64,000 bases of DNA. Origin: Paraburkholderia acidisoli (GTDB taxonomy: Bacteria; Pseudomonadota; Gammaproteobacteria; Burkholderiales; Burkholderiaceae). Numbering within the stretch: the stretch's first letter is position 1; every line of letters begins with the position of its first letter. Both the position numbers and the translations under genes were made by a program. The notes below the pieces were generated by a model that was not told the origin of the DNA, did no database searches, and worked only from the letters and a program-made list of their open reading frames with translations. The DNA lies in contig NZ_CP046916.1 in assembly GCF_009789675.1 (NCBI RefSeq), forward strand, positions 744,001 through 808,000, in the 5' to 3' direction. Shown here piece by piece: positions 1-7,970 of the stretch.

Positions 1-1292
1 CTTCCGCCGATTCAAAGATTGAATCCAGCGCCCAGAAAAGCCGCGCACGCAAGGCCGCCATTGGCAGCTTCGTCGGCGCCGTGGTCGACTGGTACGACTT
101 CCTGCTGTACGGCATCGTCGCCGCCCTGATTTTCAACAGCGAGTTCTTCCCGAAGATCAGTCCCGCCATGGGCACGCTCGCGGCCTTCGCCACGTTCGGC
201 GTGGGCTTTCTGTTCCGTCCGCTGGGCGGCTTTATCTTCGGTCATTACGGCGACCGTCTGGGCCGCAAGCGCATGCTCGTGCTCACCGTCATGATGATGG
301 GACTGTCCACCGCATTGATCGGCTTGCTGCCGACCTTCGCTTCGATCGGCTGGTGGGCGCCGGTGCTGCTCGTGTTGCTGCGTGCGATTCAGGGTTTCGC
401 CGTGGGCGGCGAATGGGGCGGCGCGGCGCTCATGGCCGTGGAAAGCGCGCCTGAGAAGAGGAAGGCGTTCTACAGCAGCGGCGTGCAGGTGGGCTATGGC
501 GTGGGTCTGATCCTTGCTACGGGCCTCGTGTCGATTCTCACGTCCACGCTCGACAACGACGCGTTCAAGTCGTGGGGCTGGCGTGTGCCGTTCATTTTCA
601 GCGTGGTGCTCGTGGGCATCGGCTTGTGGGTGCGGTCGAGCATGGACGAGTCGCAGGAGTTCGTCGAAAAGGTCGAGAAGTCCACCCAGAAGGTGCGCTT
701 GCCCATCGTCGAAGCGCTGCGCCAGAATCCGAAGGCGTTTCTGCTCATCATCGCCATGCGCCTCGCCGAGTTGTTCACGATGTATATCGTCACGGCTTTT
801 GCGCTCAGCTATTCCACCTCGAATCTTCATATGTCGCGCCAGTTCTTCCTGAACATCGGCTTGCTGGTGGGCGCGGTGAGTATCGTGACAATTCCGCTCT
901 TCGCCATGGCCGCCGACCGCTTCGGCCGCCGCCAGGTGTACATGACGGGCGCGATCATCGGTACCTTGTCGGCGGTGCCGTTCTTCCTCGCGCTCGACGC
1001 GCGTTCGACCGTGTGGATCGTGGTGTTCGCGGTGATGCTCGCCAACGTCGCGCACGATATGTGCGTGAGCGTGCAGCAACCGATGTTCACGCAACTCTTC
1101 GGCACGGAATACCGCTACAGCGGCGCGGGCGTGGGGTATCAGGTCGCCAGCGTGGTTGGCGGCGGCTTCACGCCGTTCATCGCGGTGGGGCTGGTGAATC
1201 TGGCGGGGGGTTCGTGGTATCCGGTGGCGGGTTATCTCGCGCTGGGCTGCCTGATTTCCGTCATCGTGGCGTGGAAGATGAAGACGCGCTAA
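1..1292 (+). CDS. MFS metabolite:H+ symporter, 5' end outside window
   Basis: Inner-membrane secondary transporter of the major facilitator superfamily, metabolite:proton symporter (ShiA/KgtP-like) branch. The frame is already open at base 3, so the true start lies upstream of the window; about 430 residues are visible. The signature VVDWYDFLLYG opens TM1. The loop 2-3 motif GDRLGRKRM and the GGEWGGAALMAVE motif of TM4 are typical of this subfamily. The C-terminal half carries a second ADRFGRRQ loop. The protein ends in a short basic tail (WKMKTR) at TAA. Substrate cannot be told from sequence; relatives carry shikimate, 2-oxoglutarate, citrate or proline/betaine. No partner gene is visible because the upstream side is cut. 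Confidence 0.9.
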   Translation, partial: SADSKIESSAQKSRARKAAIGSFVGAVVDWYDFLLYGIVAALIFNSEFFPKISPAMGTLAAFATFGVGFLFRPLGGFIFGHYGDRLGRKRMLVLTVMMMGLSTALIGLLPTFASIGWWAPVLLVLLRAIQGFAVGGEWGGAALMAVESAPEKRKAFYSSGVQVGYGVGLILATGLVSILTSTLDNDAFKSWGWRVPFIFSVVLVGIGLWVRSSMDESQEFVEKVEKSTQKVRLPIVEALRQNPKAFLLIIAMRLAELFTMYIVTAFALSYSTSNLHMSRQFFLNIGLLVGAVSIVTIPLFAMAADRFGRRQVYMTGAIIGTLSAVPFFLALDARSTVWIVVFAVMLANVAHDMCVSVQQPMFTQLFGTEYRYSGAGVGYQVASVVGGGFTPFIAVGLVNLAGGSWYPVAGYLALGCLISVIVAWKMKTR

Positions 1293-1453
1293 CGCCTCGT
1301 TTCATCTCCGTAACCGGGTGCGAGTCACGCGGCGCCTTCGGGCGCCGTTGTGCATGGGTGGTCTCATGAAATTGGCCGCTGCTGGCTCTAGGGATTCGCA
1401 GCGTTTCGCGCCAGAATAGCGGTTTTCGTGACCCCGGTTGCACTGGAACGCTC

Positions 1454-2092
1454 ATGTACGTCCCCGCCCAATTCGTCGAAGCGCGCAAGGAAGTCCTGCA
1501 CGCGCACATCGTTCAACATCCGTTCGGCACGCTCGTCACGCACGGCGCGAGCGGCCTCGACGCGAATCACATTCCGTTCGAGCTGTTCGCCGACGAAGGC
1601 GAGCACGGCGTGCTGCGCGCGCACGTGGCGCGGGCGAATCCGGTCTGGCAGGACGTGGCGAATGGCGACGAGGTGCTGGCGATCTTCCGCGCCGGCGACG
1701 CCTATATTTCGCCGAACTGGTACCCGAGCAAGCACGAGGCGCACAAGCAGGTGCCCACGTGGAATTACATCGTCGTGCATGCACACGGGCGCGTGACGAT
1801 ACGCGACGACGAGCGCTACGTGCGCGGCGTGGTGAGCCGCCTCACGCGCACGCATGAAGCCGCGCTGCCGCAGCCGTGGAAGATGGGCGACGCGCCGCCC
1901 GATTATCTGGATGCCATGCTGAAGGCGATCGTCGGCATCGAGATCGAAATCACGCGTCTCGTCGGCAAGAGCAAGCTGGGACAGAACAAGGAAGCGCGCG
2001 ACATTCGCGGTGCCGGCGAGGCGCTGGTCGAACGCGGCGAAGCGCCGATCGGCGAGGCCATGCTGGCGCATCTGGCCAGCAAAGCGGAATGA
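1454..2092 (+). CDS. PaiB-family FMN-binding protein (putative negative regulator)
   Basis: Small soluble protein of 212 residues matching the PaiB family, a flavin-reductase-like split-barrel fold annotated as FMN-binding negative transcriptional regulator. The N-terminus MYVPAQF and the following HPFGTLV and HIPFEL segments are characteristic, as are SPNWYPSK and VPTWNY in the centre. Length is normal for the family (about 205-215). The name comes from Bacillus PaiB, which affects sporulation and protease genes; that role need not apply here, and a heme/flavin oxidoreductase-like function is equally possible. It is a single gene, convergent with the hypothetical gene that follows. Confidence 0.85.
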   Translation: MYVPAQFVEARKEVLHAHIVQHPFGTLVTHGASGLDANHIPFELFADEGEHGVLRAHVARANPVWQDVANGDEVLAIFRAGDAYISPNWYPSKHEAHKQVPTWNYIVVHAHGRVTIRDDERYVRGVVSRLTRTHEAALPQPWKMGDAPPDYLDAMLKAIVGIEIEITRLVGKSKLGQNKEARDIRGAGEALVERGEAPIGEAMLAHLASKAE

Positions 2093-2109
2093 GCCGTTGC
2101 AAAGCGTGT

Positions 2110-2171
2110 TAAATCGGCCTTGAGCCGGCGTTAAAGTCGCTTCACGCGCGCTTTAAACCGGCTTTCAACGC
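2110..2171. repeat. Intergenic palindrome-rich segment with GCTTTAAA core
   Basis: The short convergent gap after the PaiB gene holds runs built from GCCGGCGTTAAAG and CGCGCTTTAAACCGGC, with partial dyad symmetry. A similar CGCGCTTTAAAGCG block sits in the next convergent gap near 5787-5814. It may be a weak bidirectional terminator or a member of a small dispersed repeat. No U-tract follows. Confidence 0.3.
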
Positions 2172-2564
2172 TCATTCGCTGACGTCGGTAATCAGGCGCG
2201 CGTGCAGCGCGCGAATGCGGCGGTCCACGAAATAGCCGCCGCCTTCCGTATAGCGCAGATAAAGCCGGTTGCACGCGCTGCATTGCCACACGTCGCAGCG
2301 ATTGTACGGAAAGAAGTATGGCGCCACGGGCGCTTCGGCAGACCAGTAGTTCGTGCCTTCGGGCAAATACTCGCTGTAAGTGGGTTCGGCCAGTTCGGGG
2401 TTCAGCAGCGTGCCGACCTGCACGAGCCGCGTTTCGTCGAGCGAGAGCGGCTGCGATTGCCAGCCTTCGAGCGAGGCCTTCGTGCAACTGCAGTCGGGCA
2501 CGATCCGCGCTTCGGCCGCTTGTGCGAGTTCGAGTAAAGACTGGGCGTCGAGCTGTCGGGTCAT
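2172..2564 (-). CDS. Conserved hypothetical protein with Cys pairs
   Basis: Predicted 130-residue cytosolic protein that I do not recognise by name. It begins MTRQLDAQSLLELAQAA and contains an early DCSC motif, a central PYFFPYNRCDVWQCSACN stretch and an ITDVSE end. The CxC, C and CxxC cysteines (four to five in all) could bind zinc or form disulfides. The frame is open upstream to 2687, but those extra residues read into the AT-rich divergent region in front of psiE and look non-coding, so I chose the ATG at 2564; no strong Shine-Dalgarno is visible. Convergent with the PaiB gene and divergent from psiE. Confidence 0.65.
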   Translation of the reverse strand: MTRQLDAQSLLELAQAAEARIVPDCSCTKASLEGWQSQPLSLDETRLVQVGTLLNPELAEPTYSEYLPEGTNYWSAEAPVAPYFFPYNRCDVWQCSACNRLYLRYTEGGGYFVDRRIRALHARLITDVSE

Positions 2565-2742
2565 GATGGCGGCAAAATCGTGTGAATCTGAAAGCTTCGA
2601 ATCGAACGCCCGTGCGCGATGTCCCATCACGTGGCACCGGGATTCGTGCTGCGCAGTGTACACGCAATCACTATTTTTTAAATTCACGTTCTCGCGTTAC
2701 GATGCCTCAATCCAGCGGTCATTTTTAAAGGATTCGAGGAAC

Positions 2743-3177
2743 ATGAAATACGAGAACGCCTTGCAAAAGGCGATCAAGGGGCATCTCGAGCGGGCGATGG
2801 AACTCGCCGAGCTGTTCGGGCTGTTCATCATCGGCATTGGCACCGTGGCGGCCATGGTGCATCTGATCTGGCGCATGATCAATTCCGATGGCGTTTCACT
2901 GACCGATCTGCTGCTGATGTTCCTGTATCTGGAAGTGTTCGCGATGGTCGGCCAGTACCTGAAGGCCGGTCAATTGCCGGTGCGCTTTCCGCTCTATATC
3001 GCCATGGTCTCGATCGCGCGGGATCTGATCCTGCGCGCCGGCATGAATTCCGAGTTGCATCTGCTCGCGAGCGCGGGGGCCATCGTGCTGATCGCGCTGG
3101 GCGTGCTGATGATCCGTTACGGCCAGTACAAGTATCCGAGCGACTCGGTGCAGTCCAGGATCGAAGAGGTTAAATAG
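2743..3177 (+). CDS. psiE: Phosphate-starvation-inducible protein PsiE
   Basis: Inner-membrane protein of 144 residues matching the PsiE family (about 136 residues in E. coli). Four hydrophobic segments are visible: around residues 25-45 (LFGLFIIGIGTVAAMVHLIW), 52-72 (TDLLLMFLYLEVFAMVGQYL), 84-100 and 108-126. The family hallmarks YLEVFAMV and RFPLYIAMV are present, followed by a charged C-terminal tail. In E. coli psiE responds to phosphate and cAMP; I could not find a convincing Pho box in the AT-rich upstream region. A GGATTCGAGGAAC ribosome site precedes the ATG. Molecular function is unknown for the family. Confidence 0.88.
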   Translation: MKYENALQKAIKGHLERAMELAELFGLFIIGIGTVAAMVHLIWRMINSDGVSLTDLLLMFLYLEVFAMVGQYLKAGQLPVRFPLYIAMVSIARDLILRAGMNSELHLLASAGAIVLIALGVLMIRYGQYKYPSDSVQSRIEEVK

Positions 3178-3201
3178 TTCGCCATCCTGAGTGTTGGCGG
3201 A

Positions 3202-4038
3202 TTACGGTGCGGCTAGCGCGGCGCACAAGGCATCGGCGAAAGCGCGCACCCGCGCGCTCATGTCGCGCCGCGAAGGATAGACCAGATATAAATCCGCTTG
3301 CGGCTCCACACCGTCCGGCAGCGCGACTTCCACGAGTTCGCCGCGCTCCACATGCGGCGCGCCCACATGCGCGGGTAGCACGGCCACGCCCGCGCCGCGC
3401 AGGGCGAGCGCCTTGAGTAACGCGAAGGTATTGGCCCGCACGCGCGCTTTGGCCGTGCGTGCGCCATCGGCAAAGCCCGTGCTGAAGGCGAGCGCCGGTT
3501 CGGCGTGCGGTGCGGAATGCGCCTCGAGCCATTTCGCGCTCGCGAATGCCGCAAAGCGAAACGACGCAATGCGGCGCGCCACGGCGTCGTTGCCGCCGGG
3601 CTGGCGGCCGCGCACGGCGAGATCGACATTGCCTGCCACGAAATCGACCACTTCGTTGCCCGCATGCACGTCGATGTTGACGAGTGGGTGCGCCGCCACG
3701 AAGCGCGCGATGGCCTCGCCGAGCACGTCGGCGGGAAAATCGAGCGGCACGCTCAGGCGTATCGAGCCCGCGAGCGCCGACCCGCGCGCGATGCCGGTGC
3801 GTTCGGCTTCGCGCAGCGTGCGGATGGCTTCGGCGACGCTCGCGTACCACGCTTCGCCGTCGGCAGTGAGGGCCACGCTGCGCGTTGTCCTGCGCAACAG
3901 GCGCACGCCCAGGCGGGCTTCGAGTGCGGCGACGCGTGCGCTCACGGTCGAGCGCGGCAAGTCGAGTGCGCGTCCGGCGGCGGCGAAGGAGCCTTCCTCC
4001 ACGACGGCGACGAAGGCGAGACAACCGTTGATGTCCAT
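3202..4038 (-). CDS. LysR-type transcriptional regulator
   Basis: DNA-binding regulator of 278 residues. The N-terminal winged helix-turn-helix (about residues 1-60: MDINGCLAFVAVVEEGSFAA, then RALDLPRSTVSARVAALEA) is followed by the periplasmic-binding-like effector domain (about 85-278). The frame extends eight residues upstream, but the MDIN start at 4038 matches the family. It is divergent from a cupin gene and a tartrate/malate-type decarboxylating dehydrogenase gene, an arrangement like that of regulators of D-malate or tartrate use, so it may control those genes; that is inference. The 143-bp divergent gap contains a perfect 10-bp inverted repeat. Confidence 0.88.
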   Translation of the reverse strand: MDINGCLAFVAVVEEGSFAAAGRALDLPRSTVSARVAALEARLGVRLLRRTTRSVALTADGEAWYASVAEAIRTLREAERTGIARGSALAGSIRLSVPLDFPADVLGEAIARFVAAHPLVNIDVHAGNEVVDFVAGNVDLAVRGRQPGGNDAVARRIASFRFAAFASAKWLEAHSAPHAEPALAFSTGFADGARTAKARVRANTFALLKALALRGAGVAVLPAHVGAPHVERGELVEVALPDGVEPQADLYLVYPSRRDMSARVRAFADALCAALAAP

Positions 4039-4130
4039 AGTGGCGTGAGTCGTTGCGCGCATTGTCCAGCTTGCTGGCGGGACTCGCCATTCTAGCGGGC
4101 TTATCGCTCAAAGCATGGGCAGGCAGACTG

Positions 4131-4157
4131 AGGAACGAGGGCAGTCTCCTCGTTCCT
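4131..4157. promoter_or_regulatory. Perfect 10-bp inverted repeat in divergent promoter region
   Basis: AGGAACGAGG at 4131-4140 and its exact complement CCTCGTTCCT at 4148-4157 are separated by 7 bases. It lies between the divergent LysR gene and the cupin gene, 24 bases before the cupin ATG. A terminator is not expected between divergent genes and there is no clean U-tract, so an operator or a hairpin in the cupin mRNA leader is more likely. Confidence 0.5.
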
Positions 4158-4181
4158 TCTTCTCTGCCAATGGAAATCGCC

Positions 4182-4607
4182 ATGCACACAGGCCGTATCG
4201 AATCAAATGAAACGCTGGAATTCGCGGGCATGCGCACGCGCGTGATAGCGGGCGTCGCCACACAATCGCTGTGCACGATCATGGAGATGTCGATCGCGAA
4301 CGGCGGCGGCGCGCCCGCGCATCGCTCGCTCGACGAGGACAAGACCTTCGTGCTGCTCGAAGGCCAGCTCACATTTCATCTCGCCGACGCGGCGCTCGAG
4401 ATGCGGCCCGGCGACGCCATTGCGGTGGCGCGCGGCGATCTGCACGGTTTCGTCGCGGGCGAGGTGGAGGCGCGACTCCTGCTCGTCAGCGCGCCCGCGG
4501 GGCATGACGCTTTCTTTCGGGCGATGGCCGCATTGCCCGTGCCGCACGATGCGGGCGCGGTGCGCGAACTCTGCGCGCGGCACCGGCAGGTGATTGCCGG
4601 CCTGTGA
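4182..4607 (+). CDS. Cupin-domain protein
   Basis: Single-domain cupin of 141 residues. The beta-barrel core spans about residues 20-110, with cupin motif 1 region GGAPAHRSLDEDKTFVLLEG and motif 2 region MRPGDAIAVARGDLHGF, which provide His/Glu positions usable as metal ligands. The ATG at 4182 has GGAAA eight bases upstream; ATG at 4170 is an in-frame alternative. The C-terminal third has further His and Cys residues. It is transcribed away from the LysR gene and 82 bp before the tartrate/malate-type dehydrogenase gene. Substrate unknown; such cupins are often small-molecule isomerases, binding proteins or dioxygenase-like enzymes. Confidence 0.8.
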   Translation: MHTGRIESNETLEFAGMRTRVIAGVATQSLCTIMEMSIANGGGAPAHRSLDEDKTFVLLEGQLTFHLADAALEMRPGDAIAVARGDLHGFVAGEVEARLLLVSAPAGHDAFFRAMAALPVPHDAGAVRELCARHRQVIAGL

Positions 4608-4689
4608 AACGGCATGTCTCGTGCTGCCGTGCGATCATGCACTTTTCGTTGGTGCATGACATGCCCACGACGCGAACGGAGAACGAGAC

Positions 4690-5769
4690 ATGAGCAAGAC
4701 ATTCAAGGTCGCCGCCATTGCCGGTGACGGCATTGGCCAGGAAGTGATGCCCGAGGGCGTGCGCGTGGTCGAAGCCGCTGCCGCGAAGTTCGGCCTGAAG
4801 ATCGAATTCACGCATTTCGACTGGGCCAGCTGCGACTATTATTTGCAGCACGGCAAGATGATGCCGGACGACTGGTTCGCCACGCTCAAGGGCTTCGACG
4901 CGATCTACTTTGGCGCAGTGGGTTGGCCCGAGAAAGTCCCCGACCATATTTCACTGTGGGGTTCGCTGCTCAAATTCCGCCGCGAATTCGACCAATACGT
5001 GAATCTGCGTCCCGTGCGCCTGCTGCCGGGCGTGCCGTGCCCGCTCGCCAACCGCAAACCGGGCGATATCGACTTTCTCGTGGTGCGCGAGAACACCGAA
5101 GGCGAATATTCTTCGGTGGGCGGCAAGATGTTCGAAGGCACCGAGCGCGAATTCGTGTTGCAGGAGTCGGTGTTCACGCGTCAGGGCGTGGATCGCATTC
5201 TGCAATATGCCTTCGATCTCGCGAATCAGCGCAAGCGCAAGCAACTCACGGCGGCCACAAAATCGAACGGTATCTCGATCAGCATGCCGTACTGGGACGA
5301 GCGCGTGGCCGAGATGGCCCGGTCGTATCCCGAGGTGAAGTGGGACAAGCAGCATATCGACATTCTGTGCGCGCGCTTCGTGCTGCAACCGGATCGCTTC
5401 GACGTGGTGGTTGCGTCGAACCTGTTCGGCGATATTCTTTCCGACCTCGGTCCGGCCTGCACGGGCACGATCGGTCTGGCGGCTTCGGCGAACCTGAATC
5501 CGGAGCGCAGGTTTCCTTCGCTGTTCGAGCCGGTGCACGGGTCCGCGCCCGATATTTTTGGCAAGCAGATCGCCAATCCCATCGCCATGATCTGGTCGGG
5601 CGCGATGATGCTCGATTTTCTCGGCAACGGCGATGCTGCGTATCAAGCCGCGCACGATGCCATCATGCAGGCCATCGAAACGGTGCTCGTGGAAGGACCG
5701 CGTACGCCGGACATGGGCGGCAATGCGAGTACGCAGGTATTGGGTAAAGCCGTGGCGGCCGCGCTGTAA
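4690..5769 (+). CDS. Tartrate/D-malate-type decarboxylating dehydrogenase
   Basis: NAD-dependent beta-decarboxylating dehydrogenase of 359 residues in the isopropylmalate/isocitrate dehydrogenase fold, closest by eye to tartrate dehydrogenase (TtuC) and E. coli DmlA. These oxidise tartrate or D-malate using Mn2+ and K+. Visible landmarks are AGDGIGQEVMPEG (NAD site), the RENTEGEYSSVGG motif, the substrate-side segment KSNGISISMPYWDE, VASNLFGDILSDL with the metal-binding aspartates, and FEPVHGSAPDIFGK. Length is normal (tartrate dehydrogenase about 361). It follows the cupin gene and is divergent from the LysR gene, which suggests local control by its substrate. Confidence 0.88.
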   Translation: MSKTFKVAAIAGDGIGQEVMPEGVRVVEAAAAKFGLKIEFTHFDWASCDYYLQHGKMMPDDWFATLKGFDAIYFGAVGWPEKVPDHISLWGSLLKFRREFDQYVNLRPVRLLPGVPCPLANRKPGDIDFLVVRENTEGEYSSVGGKMFEGTEREFVLQESVFTRQGVDRILQYAFDLANQRKRKQLTAATKSNGISISMPYWDERVAEMARSYPEVKWDKQHIDILCARFVLQPDRFDVVVASNLFGDILSDLGPACTGTIGLAASANLNPERRFPSLFEPVHGSAPDIFGKQIANPIAMIWSGAMMLDFLGNGDAAYQAAHDAIMQAIETVLVEGPRTPDMGGNASTQVLGKAVAAAL

Positions 5770-5786
5770 ATCGAATTAAAGCGGCC

Positions 5787-5814
5787 TTCAAACGCGCTTT
5801 AAAGCGCGCTTGAA
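5787..5814. repeat. 28-bp near-perfect palindrome centred on TTTAAA
   Basis: Two 14-base arms, 5787-5800 and 5801-5814, are complementary except for one pair, centred on CGCTTTAAAGCG. It lies 17 bases after the stop of the dehydrogenase gene in a convergent gap. It resembles the block near 2140-2165, so it may be a small dispersed repeat or a terminator-like element. Confidence 0.4.
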
Positions 5815-5836
5815 GCGCATTGGGCGGTAAATTCAA

Positions 5837-5867
5837 CGGGCAGATTCAATGGCAGTGAATCTGCCCG
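5837..5867. terminator. Bidirectional stem-loop between convergent genes
   Basis: A perfect 12-bp stem (CGGGCAGATTCA at 5837-5848 and its complement at 5856-5867) encloses a 7-base loop. It sits two bases beyond the stop of the minus-strand small gene and 67 bases beyond the plus-strand dehydrogenase gene. On the minus strand it is followed by TTGAATTT, a weak U-rich run. Position and stem strength favour a shared terminator. Confidence 0.6.
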
Positions 5868-5869
5868 AC

Positions 5870-6127
5870 TCATTCGCCGTCGATGCCCAGTTCCTTGCGC
5901 TCGCGGCGTTCTTCGTTGCCGCGGCGCGCGCGCATGCGCTGGCGCGACAGCACGGTGATGATCTGGCCCGTGGTGGCATGAGCGGGGATCTCGTTGCGAA
6001 TCACGTTCGCGACCATCGGCAAGCCTTTGCGCTGGCGGTTCAGCGCCTGCGCGATCGCGCGGCGGCATTCGTCGCCGTGGCAATCCCATTCGTCGCGCAA
6101 TTTTCCGCAATAACGGCAGGTGTCCAT
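5870..6127 (-). CDS. Small Cys-rich hypothetical protein
   Basis: Predicted 85-residue protein that I do not recognise. The N-terminus MDTCRYCGKLRDEWDCHGDE is followed at once by another cysteine, giving a CxxC plus C(H)xxxxC arrangement within 21 residues that could bind zinc. The remainder is very basic, with RRGNEERRERKE near the C-terminus, suggesting nucleic-acid or nucleoprotein contact. The ATG at 6127 is preferred over the in-frame TTG one codon earlier. It stands alone between two convergent or divergent neighbours and ends just before a strong stem-loop. Confidence 0.6.
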   Translation of the reverse strand: MDTCRYCGKLRDEWDCHGDECRRAIAQALNRQRKGLPMVANVIRNEIPAHATTGQIITVLSRQRMRARRGNEERRERKELGIDGE

Positions 6128-6287
6128 CAAGTTAGTTTACCGAAATTTGCACGAACGTTCCGGGCGCGAGCCCGTTTGCGATGGCGCCCCAAAACCGTTG
6201 GCCACGCGAACATGGCGATTTTCCGCGCGCGACTATGATCGATCGAGGTAAGGCCGCAGGGGCGGCCTTCGCAGCGGAGAGACGATC

Positions 6288-7061
6288 ATGGCCGATCACG
6301 GTATCGAAGGAAAGACGGTATTGATTGCGGGCGGCGCGAAGAATCTGGGCGGCCTGATCGCGCGGGATCTCGCCGTACACGGCGCGAAAGCCGTGGCGAT
6401 TCACTACAACAGCGCCGCCACGCAGGCGGCCGCCGAAGAAACGGTCGCGGCGATCCAGGATGCGGGCGCGAAGGCGGCGGCATTTCAGGCCGACCTCACC
6501 TCGGCCGGTGCAATGGAAAAGCTGTTTGCCGATACGGCGGCGGCAATCGGGCGCCCCGATATCGCCATCAACACGGTCGGCAAAGTGCTGAAGAAACCGT
6601 TCGTGGAAATCACGGAGGCGGAATACGACCAAATGTCGGCGGTCAATGCCAAGACCGCTTTTTTCTTTTTGCGCGAGGCCGGCCGGCACGTGAATGACAA
6701 CGGCAAGATCGTCACGCTCGTCACTTCGCTGCTGGGCGCGTTCACGCCGTATTACGCGGCCTATGCGGGTACGAAGGCGCCGGTCGAGCACTACACGCGG
6801 GCGGCTGCCAAGGAGTATGGCGCGCGCGGTATTTCAGTCACGGCCGTGGGGCCAGGGCCAATGGACACGCCGTTCTTTTATCCCGCCGAAGGGCAGGACG
6901 CCGTGGAATATCACCGCACGGCGGCGGCCCTGTCGGCGTTTTCCAAAACAGGACTCACCGATATTCACGACGTCGTGCCGTTCATTCGCCATCTCGTGAG
7001 CGACGGCTGGTGGATCACGGGGCAAACCATTCTCATCAATGGTGGCTACACTACGAAATAA
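6288..7061 (+). CDS. SDR family oxidoreductase
   Basis: Short-chain dehydrogenase/reductase of 257 residues. The dinucleotide-binding loop is AGGAKNLGG (residues 14-22), which departs from the usual TGxxxGIG. The NTVG segment (about residues 95-98) stands in place of NNAG. Catalytic residues are Ser147, Tyr159 and Lys163 (YAAYAGTK). The C-terminal DGWWITGQTILINGGY is the family ending. A good ribosome site (GGAGAGACGATC) precedes the ATG. Substrate unknown. It is convergent with the GST gene. Confidence 0.88.
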   Translation: MADHGIEGKTVLIAGGAKNLGGLIARDLAVHGAKAVAIHYNSAATQAAAEETVAAIQDAGAKAAAFQADLTSAGAMEKLFADTAAAIGRPDIAINTVGKVLKKPFVEITEAEYDQMSAVNAKTAFFFLREAGRHVNDNGKIVTLVTSLLGAFTPYYAAYAGTKAPVEHYTRAAAKEYGARGISVTAVGPGPMDTPFFYPAEGQDAVEYHRTAAALSAFSKTGLTDIHDVVPFIRHLVSDGWWITGQTILINGGYTTK

Positions 7062-7144
7062 GCCGTGAAATCAGTCGATGAACGCGCGGCCAATGTGAAT
7101 GATCTGGAATCCGAACGAATTCGACACGGCCGTGCGTTCACGAA

Positions 7145-7849
7145 TCACGGCCGCGGCGGAATGTTCAAGCCGCGTTCGACGGCCGGTCGCGCGACGAACG
7201 CATCGAGCGCACGCGCGACGTGCTTGAAGTCGCCGAAGCCCACGATATCGGCCGCTTCGTAGAAACCCACGAGATTGCGCACCCACGGGAACGTGGCGAT
7301 ATCGGCAATGGTGTAATCGTCGCCCATGATCCACTGGCGGCCGTCGAGGCGCTGATCGAGCACGTGCAGCAGACGCTTCGTTTCCGCCACGTAACGATCG
7401 CGCGGACGCTTGTCTTCGTAGTCCTTGCCCGCGAATTTGTGGAAGAAGCCGAGTTGACCGAACATCGGGCCCACGCCGCCCATCTGGAACATCACCCACT
7501 GGATGGTTTCGTAACGTGCCGCGCCGTCGCGTGCGAGCAGTTGGCCGCACTTGTCGGCGAGATAGATCAGAATCGCGCCTGATTCGAACAGCGGCAGCGG
7601 CTGACCGCCGGGACCGTTGGGGTCGAGAATCGCGGGAATCTTGTTGTTGGGATTGAGCGAGAGGAACTCGGGCGTGAGCTGGTCGTTCGTGTCGAAGCGC
7701 ACCAGATGCGGTTCGTAGGCGAGGCCGGTTTCTTCCAGCATGATCGACACCTTGACGCCGTTGGGCGTGGGCAGCGAATACAGCTGAATGCGCTCGGGGT
7801 GCTGCGCGGGCCACTTCTGGCTGATAGGGAATGCGGAAAGGTCGGTCAT
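7145..7849 (-). CDS. Nu-class glutathione S-transferase / disulfide-bond oxidoreductase (YfcG/YghU type)
   Basis: Cytosolic GST-fold protein of 234 residues. The N-terminal thioredoxin-like domain shows LPTPNG, the Nu-class active-site segment that replaces the Cys/Ser of other GSTs. It also has LNPNNKIPAI (cis-Pro) and FESGAILIYLA, which bind glutathione. The C-terminal helical domain (about 105-225) includes GPMFGQ and DYTIADIATFPW. Members such as E. coli YfcG and YghU have disulfide-bond reductase activity with glutathione and weak transferase activity. An AGGACCTGCC ribosome site precedes the ATG. Single gene; the tandem repeat lies upstream of it. Confidence 0.88.
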   Translation of the reverse strand: MTDLSAFPISQKWPAQHPERIQLYSLPTPNGVKVSIMLEETGLAYEPHLVRFDTNDQLTPEFLSLNPNNKIPAILDPNGPGGQPLPLFESGAILIYLADKCGQLLARDGAARYETIQWVMFQMGGVGPMFGQLGFFHKFAGKDYEDKRPRDRYVAETKRLLHVLDQRLDGRQWIMGDDYTIADIATFPWVRNLVGFYEAADIVGFGDFKHVARALDAFVARPAVERGLNIPPRP

Positions 7850-7970
7850 GGCAGGTCCTCGGGCTTGCGCCGCGCGCGAGTGGCGCGTGTTATCGAATGG
7901 AGGGGCGAGAGCAGAGCGCGGGTGCGTTCAGGCCGCCCAGTGTAGTGGAAACGGGCGCAGCGCGTGCGGG

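Noticed and set aside
2565..2687. N-terminal extension of the hypothetical gene at 2172-2564
   Set aside because: It would run into the AT-rich divergent promoter region and has no family-like sequence.
2688..2742. Pho box upstream of psiE
   Set aside because: No pair of CTGTCAT-like half sites at the right spacing could be found.
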